A DNA stretch of 64,000 nucleotides from Sapria himalayana (taxonomy: Eukaryota; Streptophyta; Magnoliopsida; Malpighiales; Rafflesiaceae): NCBI GenBank assembly GCA_029783825.1, contig JAREIK010003411.1, positions 968,365 through 1,032,364 on the forward strand, in the 5' to 3' direction. Under the pieces are notes generated by a model. It was not told the DNA's origin. It did not search any database and worked only from the letters and a program-made list of their open reading frames with translations. How positions within the stretch are numbered: the stretch's first letter is position 1; every line of letters begins with the position of its first letter. The position numbers and the translations under genes were made by a program. Below, piece after piece: positions 48,181-61,221 of this stretch.

Positions 48181-50949
48181 TTTTTTAAACACAATTTTAT
48201 TATCACAAACACACACCGTTTACAATAAACTAAAAGACTAGCTGATTTAGATCAACCTGCCAAATCCTATGCACTCTTTAGTTCTATGCTCGAAATACAC
48301 ATAACTACTACAAAAAAGAAATCTACTTCCAAAATGGTATGGCTACTATAAGAATTAAAAAGCATAAGTAATCTAAACTTTGAAGAACCGCTTTACCATA
48401 TACTCTCCTTTTGCATCACTTATCTACCGAAGCTTTACCAAACCGACATCTCCTTTAAATTAGCCTACAGAGCAAGAGATACACTAATAACCAAAAAATA
48501 ATATATCATAAAATACATAAGTTTTTATTAAACAGTCATGCTTCCATGCCATAAAAGTAATTCTATTGACCTGCAAAACATAGCTCAAGGGGATTGTCAA
48601 TTCTACAACACTAGAACACATGTGTCACGAGGCCATCTACCTCTTCATCTAACTCACGGTCCACACGCTAGCAGTATATTCTCGACTAATGCATCAATCC
48701 TAAAAAAGATTCTGTTGGCCGTGAATTGTTTTTCCCTAAATATGACGTTAATGCGCTCTTTCCATATCTTCCACATTATCAATAGGGAGACATATCTTCT
48801 AATCCATGATAAATTAGATATGATTTTTATGTTCGAAGGCTTATCCAACTTGAATGCTTACTTAATCGTAACAATTAGGATATTCAAATTTGGGAAGTAT
48901 TCACACCAAATGCATTGTTAATCCTCATAGCGAAGCATCAAGTGTATTACATGTCTCTTTGTAAGAGCAGTTGCTACATTTGGATTCAATGTGGAAACCC
49001 TTCCTCTTTATTATGTCATCCATTGGGATGAAATCATTCGCTAGGCACCAACCAAAGAAAAAAAATTTATTCGGAATATGCTTATGTCATATGCCTATAT
49101 AATTCGATGTTGGGCCGCCCCTAGTGTGAAACATATCCCAGGCCGACTTGAAGGTGAATGTGCATTTTTTTGAAAGCCATACCTATTTGTCCACTAGTCC
49201 CCTCATGATCTTTCTTATTCGTTCCACAATACTAGGAGAGATAATTGTAATAAGCTTATTGATGTCCTATTCTTCCCCTTTGAAAAACTCTTTAACTCGT
49301 ATTTCCCAAGGACCAATCAATCCAAATGAGCTTAGATTTTTTGATTCCATCCACTTATCGTGCCAAAATTATATATCGCCGAAATCAAACTTCCAAGTAA
49401 TATACTTCTCTAATGTCGCACTTTCTTTCTTAATTCTCCTCCAGTTTGGCATATCAATATATTTTTTCTTCGTGTTGGGGAACCCCATTTCATAATACCT
49501 ATCTCACAGGAATCTATTGAGGAGTGTCTGTTTGATTTGAATCTCCCACCATAACTTTATTTCAATCACTCTCGAGATATCACAATTATTCTAGAACCAT
49601 ATGCCCACTCCTTCTCTTGGCTTGTAGAGGTTCACCCATCTCATCCATCTCAAATGTTTCAATCCTTTCCCATGACCTCATAGGAACTTCGACATGCATC
49701 ACTCCATCATATTGATCAGCGTGAGTGTGGGTCTCACCGCCTAGATTAGGTATGTAGGGAGTGAGGCGAGCATGTATTTTATCAACATGATCTTTTCTCC
49801 CTTAGATAAAAGCTTATTGGAATAACCTTTTATACGAGATCGAAACTTAGTGAGAATATTATCGTAGAACATATTCTTACTATTACCTTTAATAAAGGGA
49901 AACCTAGATTGGTGATAGGTAGATCATTTTTCTTTTTCCCAAGATGTCTCTTGAGCTTTACCACCCTACTACATTTTGTCTTCGCTTGATAGTAAAAGAT
50001 ACTTTTTTGGAAATTGATGGCCTGGCCACCGACCTACTCATACCTATGGAGCACCTCCTTTACCTTTTTAATAGAGCTGCTCAGTCCATTTGTGAAGATG
50101 GTGGTATCATCCACGTATGTCAGATGGCTGACTGATACCTAGAATAGATACATGAAAGAAAGCTAACTCTTGGGTACTTCTCATAAAGGTTATTAATACA
50201 TCTAGAGATGTACTTAGCAGCTAACATGAATAAGGCTAATTAAAATGGGTCACCTTTTTGAATACCATGAGATGACTAGAAGAACCCTGATGATGCTTCT
50301 CCATTATTCATAACTAAAAATCAATTATGTGCTACACAAACATCGATCATGTTGACCTACTCATCGAGAAATCTGAACTTAGCTAGTATCTTACTCAGAT
50401 ATGACCAGTCCACCCTATTGTAAGCCTTCTCCATGTCTAGTTTAAAAATCATGTTACCACCTTTATTCTCGTTTGAGATGAGGTGAGTCATCTCTTGTGT
50501 TATAAGAATATTATTCAAGATATTCCTCCCAGGCACAAAGATTGACTAGTTCTCTGATATGCACTTGTAGAGTACCATCTTGACTCTTAGAGCCATAATC
50601 TTTGAAATTACCTTAAAAGACACATTATAGAAGCTGAGAGGTATTTAATCTTTCCAACTCGAGGAGTTCTCTTTCTGGGGGTATAGTGAAATCATGGTAC
50701 TACAGAATAATTTTGGAAATTTTTTTCCATTGAAAAAGCTCACTGCTCACGTAGCCCTCCCACATGTCTCTCTTCACTATGTACCAACAAGACTTATAGA
50801 GAAGGAAGAGAAGCTATCTATACCTAGCATGCTATTTAATTTTATGATGTATAGTGCTTCCTTAACTTTTTTCTAATGTAAGGCCTCGACATAGCTCATG
50901 GACTTCTTTTATCAAAATTACTTAGGGAATGTAGTCCAAGCTATTTACT
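48181..50949 (-). mobile_element. LINE 3: second LINE family, 5'-truncated
   Basis: Minus-strand L1-type relic. RT: GGNMIFKLDMEKAYNRVDWS (about 50400-50470), then GIQKGDPF, then SHLTYVDDTTIFTNGLS (YVDD at 50106-50117). zf-RVT-like region about 49000-49600: IPNKFFFFGWCLANDF, then KRKGFHIESKCSNC. C-terminal segment MWKIWKERINVIF (48654-48848). Many stops. Flanking copies CTATGTATATTTAAT (48166-48180) and CTATATATATTTAAT (50950-50964) differ at one base and are the probable target duplication. The 3' end is AT-rich on the LINE strand. It shares family with LINE 4, not with LINEs 1 and 2. Confidence 0.85.
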
Positions 50950-50964
50950 CTATATATATTTAAT
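50950..50964. repeat. Probable target-site duplication of LINE 3 (right)
   Basis: CTATATATATTTAAT; the partner lies at 48166-48180. AT-rich context lowers certainty. Confidence 0.6.
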
Positions 50965-51789
50965 GACACACACACACATAGATGGAATTAGAAATGCTCT
51001 ATTCTATTTATAATTTCATCACTATGGTTGAATAGCGAGGGATTTAGAATGGATTAGTTCCATTTCTATAATCTTTCTCTCTAAATTATAGAAATAGATA
51101 ATGCAATGGTATTTCTATAAATTGTGACAGAAAAAAATCTATCACTAAATTTTGTGAAGGCAAAGTGATCTTGGATTCCTTCACTAATTTTAAGACATAA
51201 AAATCAGAAATATTTAATATATTTCTAAATGAGTGATGGATCATCAAAGAAATGCAAGAATCTATTTCTATTTATAATGGATTTAGAAATGGAATAAGGC
51301 ATTTCTATTATTTGCAATAGGAACAAATTCCATTTGTGTAGTTTTTATATGCTATATACAATATACAAGTACATACAGAAACTATATGACCTGTAACCAA
51401 ATAAGCACATCTACATATTATTCAACATATAACATTCACATAATATCCACCATAGAATAAAATGACCGATAATTAACATAAATGCCCATAAATTTTAAAA
51501 CACAATTTATAACGTAATTAAAAAAAGATTAACAAAAAAACCATAATTTCGGATCAAAGACATACATTGCAAAAAATTAATAACACAACACAGACAACTA
51601 CGAGTCCTCCCGGTGAGTATTGTCCTTTAGAGATCTGAATGGATCCTCTTCATAATGATGAAAAATAAATGATACTTCTACCAACATACACATTATTTTC
51701 TCCATCTTCAAAATATTCTATTGCATTTCTTCCTCTTGTTTCATTCTTTCCTCCCCACTTTTCAATATTCTAGCCTCTTTTTTTTTTCA

Positions 51790-52480
51790 TTTTTTCAATT
51801 TACTTTTGCATCTCTTCATTCTTTTGTTGCATCTCATTATTTTTATTTTGCAATGTATCTTGAATATCTTGCATATCCTCATGAAATATCTCATCAAACA
51901 TATTATTATAATTAGAAGATGATGGTGAAGTACTCCAAATAGAACCTGGATAAAATATAGAAGCATGGGTATAGGTACCAAGACCATACACTTATTATTT
52001 TTTTGGCTCCACTCCGACAGCTCGAAGGTAAATATGTGAAATATTAATCTTTCGTGCCTTTGTAGAAGGACCTATCAATTATGAAGCAATTGCAACCATA
52101 ATTTCCATAGCTTTTTACAATTATTAAAATACAATATAACTCATCAAATAACTATATTAAAATAAATTTTATACCAACACAAAAATTTATCCTTACCCTA
52201 CTACAAAATATATTAAAAATGATGTTAGTAATTATATTTAATGAGTTCATAAATAATAAATCATTAGTTATGGGAAAAAAATATACTTGAGTTTGCATTT
52301 TATTTATAGTTAATGTGCAATTATTAATTTTTTTGATTTTGTAATTATTATTTGTAATTATTAAATGAAACTACAAGTACAAAATGAGAAACTCACATCA
52401 ATATCATTTGAGTGTTTATCTACAAATGATCCATCCTGATTCTTATGTTTTCGCTTGAATACCTCAAATAGTGTTGGTGG
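51790..52480 (-). pseudogene. TNP1-like / Transposase_24 relic of CACTA element 2
   Basis: FKRKHKNQDGSFVDKHSNDI (about 52399-52460) is the Transposase_24 signature and is nearly identical to element 1. Downstream, YGLGTYTHASIFYPGSIWST and SSSNYNNMFDEIFHED (51800-51991) lead into the coiled coil DTLQNKNNEMQQKNEEMQK. Apart from stops between blocks, this C-terminal part is better preserved than in element 1. Confidence 0.8.
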
Positions 52481-53469
52481 ATGTCCCAACTCAGCCTCCT
52501 AAAAACAAATATTAGTTACCATTGTGGTACATCATTCATTATGACATAGATATTATCATTTAGATTCTAAAAATTTAAATAAAAACAAAAAATAAAAAAT
52601 ATTTATACTAGATATATCAAATTTTGGTATTACCTTTGAACCTCCAATTTGTTTTGAAGTTCCTGGCCCCTCACCTACTTTTTTTGATCAATGACTGTGT
52701 GAGGCCACCTAGGAAAAGGTAGTGAACTCCTCAATATACTAGTATTCCCACCACTTTATACAAACACTAAGGACAGTGCAATTATGTTTTGCATCCGTAC
52801 CATAATTTTTTCTTCATCTACTAAGCTTGTCATTATATCTCATACTTACTACATGTTTCCATGTATCTTTCACCAATACCACCAAAATATTATTCCATTT
52901 ATATTTTATCCAAAAAAAACTAAATAAAACAATAATACATTGTAATGCATTTATTTTAAGAGTAAATCATATTATACCAAATTGAAAAATAAGTAAATAC
53001 ATAAAAGATATAACTCAAACTCTTCCCAATAAAATTCTTTCATACTTAGGGGAACTTTACTTCACTTTTTACCCTTCTTAACTAATTTCTTTTTGAATAC
53101 CTTCCTAATTATATGAGAAGTAGAAGGAATAAACTTATAAATAATTTAAAATTATCACGTACATATACATATAAACAAAATACACATTTTTTGCTACATA
53201 TAAAGTTAAAATTTATTTCATTTATATTTATTATCCAAAACTTGTAAACAAACACATTATTTTATTATAAATGATAATGTTCAATAAGTAGCAATATGAC
53301 ACATTGTTATTATTACCATACTAATTTCATTCACATATTATTTTATATTTAATTGAAATTTAAAAATTGATAATTGATAATGAATGTATATAGTAAATTT
53401 AAGAAAGCTACGTACTATTTATTATCAATTATTGGTTGAATGAAGATTTCCTCATAACTTGGCATGCTA

Positions 53470-54400
53470 TCATGAATTCATAAAGCAAGTGGACTGAAAG
53501 ATTTCCATGAAATCGAAAAAGTTAGGAGAAAAAATATGCTCAAGTTTGCATAAAATAATAAGAATGATATTTTGTAATTGTTCTATTTTTTGCTTTTTTA
53601 TGATATTACAAGTGAGATTCTTAAAAAATGCTTATTTCAATCAATACTTCTCAAATATTTTGTGAAAGTAATTCATGGAATGCTATGAGTATTAGTCTCT
53701 GCACGATCACATGGTACTTATGATTTTTCATTCCAAATAACTTATGTTTCTTCATATAAACTCTTCCCATGTTAGATGCATATCTATTAATGAACCTAAG
53801 CTCCATCAGCCATTTGCATAAAGCTTCCTTTGCATCCTTTTCAAGACTATAACAAGTCTTAGAAAAAGTATTCGTTGATTCGTTCCTGTGTAACATTAGA
53901 CATGAATGTAACTTTTTCGAATCCTCTCTTGATTTTATATTTTCTTTTGTTTTTTCTTCCACTTTCATTATAGTATTTAAAATACTATCAAGAGAATTCT
54001 TCTCAATATGTATCACATTTAAGTTGTGTCTAATAAGATTTGTTTTTCAATAAGGCAAATCTCAAAAGAAACTTTTTTTCTTCCAACCATAGTGATAATT
54101 CTTTTAAATTTGCACATTAATATAATCTGCATCAACATCTATAATATTTTTGAACCTATATCTTTCAATTAATTCTAATATTTCATCACTTGAGATCAAA
54201 TATGATGCACTTTTAATGGCTTTATGGCATTTCTTAAATACATCAATATTCATTCGAAATAGAAGTTCCACATGTAAGAATTTATGATGATTATCAAACC
54301 AAGAAGTATTTCTTCCTTTGCTCAGATAAAATCTATCCAAGTCCTCTATGCAATAAGAACAAGTTAATTTTCTTAGAGTACTCAATTTGGACAACATTAA
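53470..54400 (-). pseudogene. TNP2-like relic of CACTA element 2, C-terminus deleted
   Basis: YCIEDLDRFYLSKGRNTSWF and DNHHKFLHVELLFRMN (54104-54397), then KWLMELRFINRYASNMGRVY and MKKHKLFGMKNHKYHVIVQR (53651-54016), match the TNP2 core. A DUF4218-like NFFDFMEIFQSTCFMNS follows near 53470-53520. The sequence then jumps to the region corresponding to element 1 position about 33020, so the DUF4216-like part and acidic tail are absent. Further upstream (about 54400-55600) degenerate N-terminal sequence continues. Confidence 0.82.
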
Positions 54401-57199
54401 ATATGCAGAAAAGTCATTTATAGTTCACTTAATTATTGCTCACATTTTGAATATTTGTTTTCTAGATATATCAAATGTTTCGACACCTTCCTCCTATAAA
54501 ATTTTGAGCTCTACTATAAGGGGTTAGAGAAAAACATCTAATTTGTTTTTTGGATTTCTCGGACTAGGCTTGATGACACAAAAAAATATAGTTTCATCAT
54601 TCATGCATATCCATGGTGGTAAATTATAAGGGGTAATAATAATTGGCCATGAAGAGTATTGTTTCCTTATTTGTTTAAATGGATGAAATCTATTTGTGTA
54701 TAACCCTAATCCAACATTTAGACTTTCATTTATAAAATATAATCGACAATTATCAAAATATTTCTAAAAATGAGAATTTAAGCATTACTGCATCACATCA
54801 TTTTTAATAACATGCTATTTGTGCCAACTCATATCATTAGCAATAGCATTAGATACAAATAATCTTTGAAAATGAAGAGTCAATGAGAAATAATATATCT
54901 TCTTGTGAGAAATATATATATATTTACCTTTTACATGCTATATTTTTTTTTGTACCAAGAATAGTTATAAAAATTACATGCAATTGCTTCACTATCTATG
55001 TCTCAATATATCATGCAACCATTAATACAATAATGTATCTTTTTCACCAGCAAACCCAAACATCACATTAACTTCTTTATGCTATAAAATTATCTGTCAT
55101 GATGTTATTCTTTGGTAACAATTTAGATAACAACTAACATATTTTATCATAACACCTTTTTAAAAAATGATATTTTGCCTTTAAATTCATTAGTCTGGCC
55201 ACCACATATAACTTTGAGTTGCCATATGGATTACCTTTTCAAATCTTTTCTTTTAAAGCCTTTAGTATTTCATAAAATTGTTTTACTAATGATATTAGAA
55301 TATTATCAACAAAATATGGATTTAAAGAATGACCAATAATATTCTTCAAAATTACTTGGCATGCATCATTCGGATTAATAAATTTCATTGCAATATTTGA
55401 ATCAACATTTCTATACACATAATACTTATTTATTTGTGGTACAAGTAATTCTTCATATTTATACCAAACATAATAGTCGCTAACAAATCTATTCTTTTCA
55501 AGATGATATCACATTGTGTCCACAATATGGAAACTCCAATTTTGACATTTATAAGCATTACATGGGCATTTTATTTTTGTTTCATCCATAAATTTAGGCT
55601 ATTTTCCATTTACAAACTAATTACAAAAGTAATAAATATTTCAATCCCATTTACAAATTAATCAATTAAAAATTCATTTTTTAGTCTTACATTCATCCAT
55701 TGATGATGAGGTTGTATAATATTTTCCATTCCTATAACACATAATATTAATATTTCTTAAATTATAATAATATACATATAGAGATCTATTTGTAATAAAG
55801 ATGTAGTAACATTTTAATGACATTACATAAATTTAACAAATAAGTTGTAGTAAAATAATTATTAGATAATTTTGGATTAAAATGAGATTAGGCAGGTTAT
55901 TCCAATGTCTTGAACAATTTTCAAAAGACATAAGTTATAATTTTATCATTTAAATAAAACTAAATATTTGATATTTATTTATATCATATGAAATTGCATT
56001 AATAAAAAAAAATTGCAATATCATAATTAATTATTTTCTAAATTAATAATGACTACTAAATAATTAGAGAAACATATTATATATAATAGAACATTAATAA
56101 ATGAATGGGAAAACCTGCTAATCTCATAATCTTTTTTTTAGTTTTACAATTGTTCATTATGTTTCACCATTTTAATTGCATATTCTCATAATTTTTTTTT
56201 TCATATTTATTATTATTACAAATGAACTTTTAGTATTTATTTTAATAATTATAAATTGTTTATTGTTAAGGTTGCACTATTATTATGAGTTATTATTTTT
56301 GAAATTATTAAATTTCATGCAAATACTAGTAAGAAAACAAAATACAAAATAATTATAATGGTCTTGACTATAAAACAATAATAAAATATATAAAAAAATT
56401 CATAACTCAATTAGGTTCCAAAAAATTTTAACAAATCTAAGTATGAAAAAAAAAATGTAAAATCTATGGTTTATCAATTATATTTATAATAAATCAACAA
56501 AATAATAATATTGAACCCAATATGAATGTTAGAAATGAAAAGAAATTATACATAACATCAAAATGTACAAATATAACTATTCTTGAATACAATATATACA
56601 AGTTAAAATAAAAATCATGATTTCATACCTAGATTATAGATGAAATTCACATCGATCAATATATGGAGAATAGGCAATCCATAAATGATTCAGATGAAAT
56701 TAGAATAACAACCAAACATCCACGAAACCCTTAGAATGTTAGAAATTTTGAAGTGTTCTTCATAAATTAATTATCATATTTTAGCGACAGAAATTATTTG
56801 TGTCATTATTTTAGCGATGGAATGTCTTTTCATCGCATAATCAATTTTAATGATATAACGATGGGTATGCATGTCATTTCTCATTTAACAATGGAATTAA
56901 TGTCTCTCACAAAAAGTAGAAATGGATATGAATTCCATTTCTAATTATAAATGGATACAAATATTTCCATCACTAAATGTCATGCAAACGTATCAACATC
57001 CTACTTCGTGTTGTAATTAGTGATAGTTTAAAAAAACTCAAATATTTCAATTGCTAAATAGCGACAAAATTTTTTTTGTTTCAATTTTTTTCTAGTTTTG
57101 TAAATTCCATTTCTAATTAGTTTCAAATCCATTCCTAATTTTAGAAATGGATTTGGTTATTTCTAATTTCCATTTCTAAATTCGTCTTTTTTCGTAGTA

Positions 57200-57416
57200 A
57201 TATATATATCATGACACGCGCACACACATACACACACATATAGTTACATATAGTTATATAGATAACTATGTTGTATATAGTTATATATACATATCTATGT
57301 ATCTATATAGTTACCCACATATATATACATGTTGTATAGATAGTTAAATACACACACACACACACACACACACATATAAAATATATAGTTGTATTACTAT
57401 ATATACATATAATTTC
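57200..57416. repeat. TA/CA microsatellite between CACTA 2 and LINE 4
   Basis: (CA)n, (TA)n, GACACGCGCACACAC and ATATAGTTACATATAGTTAT words, like the block at 47381-48165. Confidence 0.88.
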
Positions 57417-57432
57417 ATATAGTTACATTTAA
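57417..57432. repeat. Target-site duplication of LINE 4 (left)
   Basis: ATATAGTTACATTTAA, identical to 60109-60124. Confidence 0.78.
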
Positions 57433-60108
57433 TTTTTTTAAAATAAAATAAATTTTATTAATAATGAAAAAAGTTATAGGAAACTAAGTTGGCCTTTATG
57501 GGCCAACCTACCAAAATTCTATCCATTTTGTGCTTCTATGCATTTGAATACACATAAATCCCCCCAAAAAAAAAAAATCAATGGTCTAAGTGATAGGAAT
57601 ACATAAAAAATCACAAAGCATTAATAATGTAGAATTCCATATTTATCTTTGATACCCTTACAATTTTATTCTTTTTTTATTTTTATCTTCTTCTCCTTCA
57701 TATTATACCAGTGTCTACAATCATGAGTACTACATAAAAAAAAAGAAATAATTGCATAGAAATCTAACATATTTTCTTGTGTAACATAATTATTCTTCTC
57801 CCATTTTTGTACCTATGTCTGTGATATAGCACTAATAATCAAGTTAGTCATAATAAGAATTTGTCCAACTCTTTTCTTAGGATTCTAATCTATTATCTTT
57901 TCTTAACTTTGAGTCTTAATGCTAACGTAAAATTTTCTATTAACAAATCTATTTGAAAACTAGTTTTTTCTACCGAGAAAACTTTCACACTAAACCAAAC
58001 ATTATTATAATCTTTCCATAACTATATTATAAATATAAGAATATATCATTTGATCCACTATTATTTGATTGAAATTTTTGCGTTCATGGGCTTATCTAAT
58101 TGCAGTGCTTGATCTATATTATAATTTTTGATTATAATATTATGATAATATTCCTTCCAGACGTATAGGGACTCCTCCTAGTGCAGCATTAAAAGATTCC
58201 TAGTTTCTTTGTTTGGATAATTAATTTATTTAGACACTATGTAGAATCCTTTCTTTTTTAATATTTCATATGTTGGAAAAGTTATTCATCACTTTCCAAT
58301 CGAAGAACGAGATGTTTTGTAGAATATGTTTATGTCATATTTCTGTAACCCTTTTGGGGGTCACATCTTTAATCCAAAATTTTTCCCAGGCTAATTTAAA
58401 TCTAAATGGGGGTAGTCATATTGGTTTATCTATATTTTTCTTACTATCTTGCTAATTTAGTCTACAATGTCGGGGGTAGTGTGTTATTAATATTATCTAA
58501 ATTCCAATTATCTTCTTTGGAACATTTTTTATGAGAGTTTATGGGGGCCCTATTAGTGTAGGGGAACTGATTTTATCTTACCCAAGGCACTTATTTTACC
58601 AAAGTGAGATATCACCATTTTCCAATCTCTAAGCTATATGTTACTCGATTCTAGTACTTTCATTTTTATTTCTTCTTCATACTGGAGTGTCCAAGTATCT
58701 TTTTTTTTTGTTATTGAATATCCCAAACTACATTACCTATCTCTTGTATTTCTATTAAGAAAAGACTATTTTAGTGTAGAATTTCCACCCTAACTTACCC
58801 TCCATCACTGTAGAAATATCAAGAAGGTTTCATAATCTCAAACCACCTTCTTCCTTTGGTTTGTAGAGATTAGCCGACTTTGTGCATTTTATATGTTTTA
58901 GTTCTTTGTCGTGACCCCATAATAACCAAGACATTATTTTTTTTTATTTTGATTTAATAACCATTAAGGATATATTCATTTCCTAGATTAGATATAGTGG
59001 CATTATCGAAAGTATACTTTTAATTAATATAATGTTGTCTCTCTTTGATAGTAACTTATTAAACCATCATTAATTACAATTTTGCAATTTTGCAAGGATA
59101 CTTTTGAAATAAATACTCTTGCTATGTCCCTTGTATACAAGACAACTCAAGCACGTGATTGGAAAGTTTTTTTTTCCTCTATTCCTAACAAGTTTTTATA
59201 ACTCTTCTACTCTTATTCTTTCTTTTATTTTCTCTTTGTAGTAGAAACCTTTTTTTTTTTGGAAATTGATAGCCTGACCAAATACTTGTTCATACCTTTA
59301 TAAAACTTCTTTAATTTTCTGAATGAACTGCTTAGTCCATTTATGAAAATTATCATATCATCCACATAAGCCAACTGACTCATTGTCACTTGGCTATCTA
59401 AAAGATATCTTATGCTAGGAATCTCCACAAATAGTTTATTAAGGGATCTAGATAAAAATTCAATCATAAGCATCTTTACTAATTGTGACAGACACATCAT
59501 TCTATCATGATATTCCATGTGTCGGGGAAGCTCAACTTGGTTAACATATTTAATAAGTATGACCAATCTACTCTATCATAAGTATTCTCCATATCAAATT
59601 TAATAATCACACTACCACCTCTAATATCTTTAGAGATGAGATGTGTTAGTTCCTATGCTAAAAGAATATCATTGAAAATATTTCTATTCGATGCAAAACT
59701 CGATTGGTTGTAAGAAATACACTTATTGATGATATTTTGACTCTTAGTGCTAGGATTTTAGAAATTATCTTATAAGAGATATTACAAAGGCTAATTGGTC
59801 TATAATCTTTATCATTTTGTTGGATTATCCTTTTTGGGATAGAGAGAGATCATTGTGCTGGTGAAGGCTTTGGGAAATTCATCTTTATTAAAGCTAATAC
59901 ATCCTTACCATATATCACACTTTACTTTCTCTCAACAAGTCTTGTAGAAGAAAGTAGAATAACTATCAATCACCAGCATACTATCTGATTTGATGTCGTA
60001 TAATGCTACTCTAACTTCCTCCAAAGATAGAGGCTTAATTTAGATTTCCATTTCCTTATTAGATATAGCATTAGAAATGCTCTCTAGATAATCTTTTCAC
60101 TTTGTTGT
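57433..60108 (-). mobile_element. LINE 4: second-family LINE with 16-bp target duplication
   Basis: Perfect 16-bp repeats ATATAGTTACATTTAA at 57417-57432 and 60109-60124 bound the element. On the minus strand the 3' end (57433 on) is an A/T-rich tail. RT is recognisable: SFASNRNIFNDILLA, GGSVIIKFDMENTYDRVDWS (about 59580-59680) and SQLAYVDDMIIFINGLSSSF (YVDD at 59357-59368). The endonuclease end is missing (5' truncation), and stops and frameshifts are common. The tail motif TTTAATTTTTTTAAA at the 3' junction is shared with LINE 3. Confidence 0.87.
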
Positions 60109-60124
60109 ATATAGTTACATTTAA
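60109..60124. repeat. Target-site duplication of LINE 4 (right)
   Basis: ATATAGTTACATTTAA, identical to 57417-57432. The word belongs to the local microsatellite vocabulary, which slightly weakens the call. Confidence 0.78.
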
Positions 60125-60438
60125 GTATAGATAGATATACATACATACATACATATATATAGTTATTTTTATATATAGTGATAATAAATAGTTATATATA
60201 TATATATACATGTGTGTGTGTGTGTGTGTGTGTCTACATATGCATATATAATTATATACAACATCTAAATTTATATATAAATTATAAATATATGTATACA
60301 TAGCTTATCTAAATCAATATTTATGTAGATATAACTATACATACAATATATATACATACACACGCACGCACAAAACATTCGCACACATAACATATAGTTA
60401 TTGTTATGTAGTTATATAAATACATACATATGTATATA

Positions 60439-60511
<73 letters not shown>

Positions 60512-60722
60512 ATCTATGTATATTTAATTACCCACATATATATGCATATAGTATGCATATATATATATATCAGCATATATAACTTTTTATACTATATATA
60601 TCATGATATATTGTGATACATAACTTTATATTTTGTATATATATCATGATATATATCATAATATATATATTGCATATAACACACCCCACACACACACACA
60701 CACATGTTTATTTATTTATTTA
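60125..60722. repeat. TA/CA/TG microsatellite block
   Basis: Includes (TG)n at 60211-60233, about 60 bp of pure (TA)n at 60442-60499, ATCATGATATAT palindromic words (60600-60670) and (CA)n at 60686-60704. No gene. Confidence 0.93.
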
Positions 60723-61221
60723 TTTATTAATTTATAAATTAAATATTGTTTAGTGTTGCATGGCATGGTAAAACTTCATTTTCATAATTTTTTGAGTGTA
60801 TTAAAACTTTATGTTCAATAATATCTTAGAAAAATTATGGAGATAATTATGTTTAAGGGTCTAAAACAAAAATAATTCTTTTTTGGGACTCATGTTTTTT
60901 TTCTTTTTTAAAGTTTTGGGGCCTAAATCAAAATTATTTATGATTTGGGTCACTTTTGAGCACCAAAAATCCGAAACCCAAAATTACCCATCTATTATAA
61001 AAAAATAGTTATGCATAAACATGTTTTTACTCAAGTGTCATGCATAATAGTTATGCATAAGCATTATGCATAACAATGATGCATAACCATTATGCATAAT
61101 GTATTGGTTGGTGATAATTCACGCCAACCTTGGAAATTGCTTGTCATCTCTCTCCATGTTTAAGTTTTGGTTATGCAACAATGTGCCTCTTCTACACATT
61201 TTGTTGGTGATATATGGAGCC
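60723..61221. other. AT-rich spacer with TTATGCATAA repeats
   Basis: No gene. Between about 61007 and 61100 the palindromic word TTATGCATAA and variants recur about five times, separated by short spacers. ATGCAT is an RY-like core, but tandem repetition makes a simple repeat the likelier reading. Confidence 0.5.

Larger units (their letters stand above)
50967..57199 (-). mobile_element. CACTA element 2, internally deleted copy of the element 1 family
   Basis: Same family as the element at 27224-35439, in reverse orientation. The end at 57199 reads TACTACGAAAAAAGAC on the minus strand, a decayed CACTA terminus. At the other end GATGGAATTAGAAATGCTCT (50981 on) aligns with element 1's terminal GATGAAATCAGAAATGCC, but the outermost CACTACAAGAAAA has become (CA)n. 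Relics on the minus strand: TNP2-like (53470-54400) and Transposase_24-like (51790-52480). About 2 kb present in element 1 is missing at about 53465-53475. No target duplication is recognisable. Confidence 0.88.

Noticed and set aside
61007..61100. Cluster of RY (seed) cis elements, ATGCAT
   Set aside because: Tandem repetition without a nearby gene start makes a simple repeat more likely.
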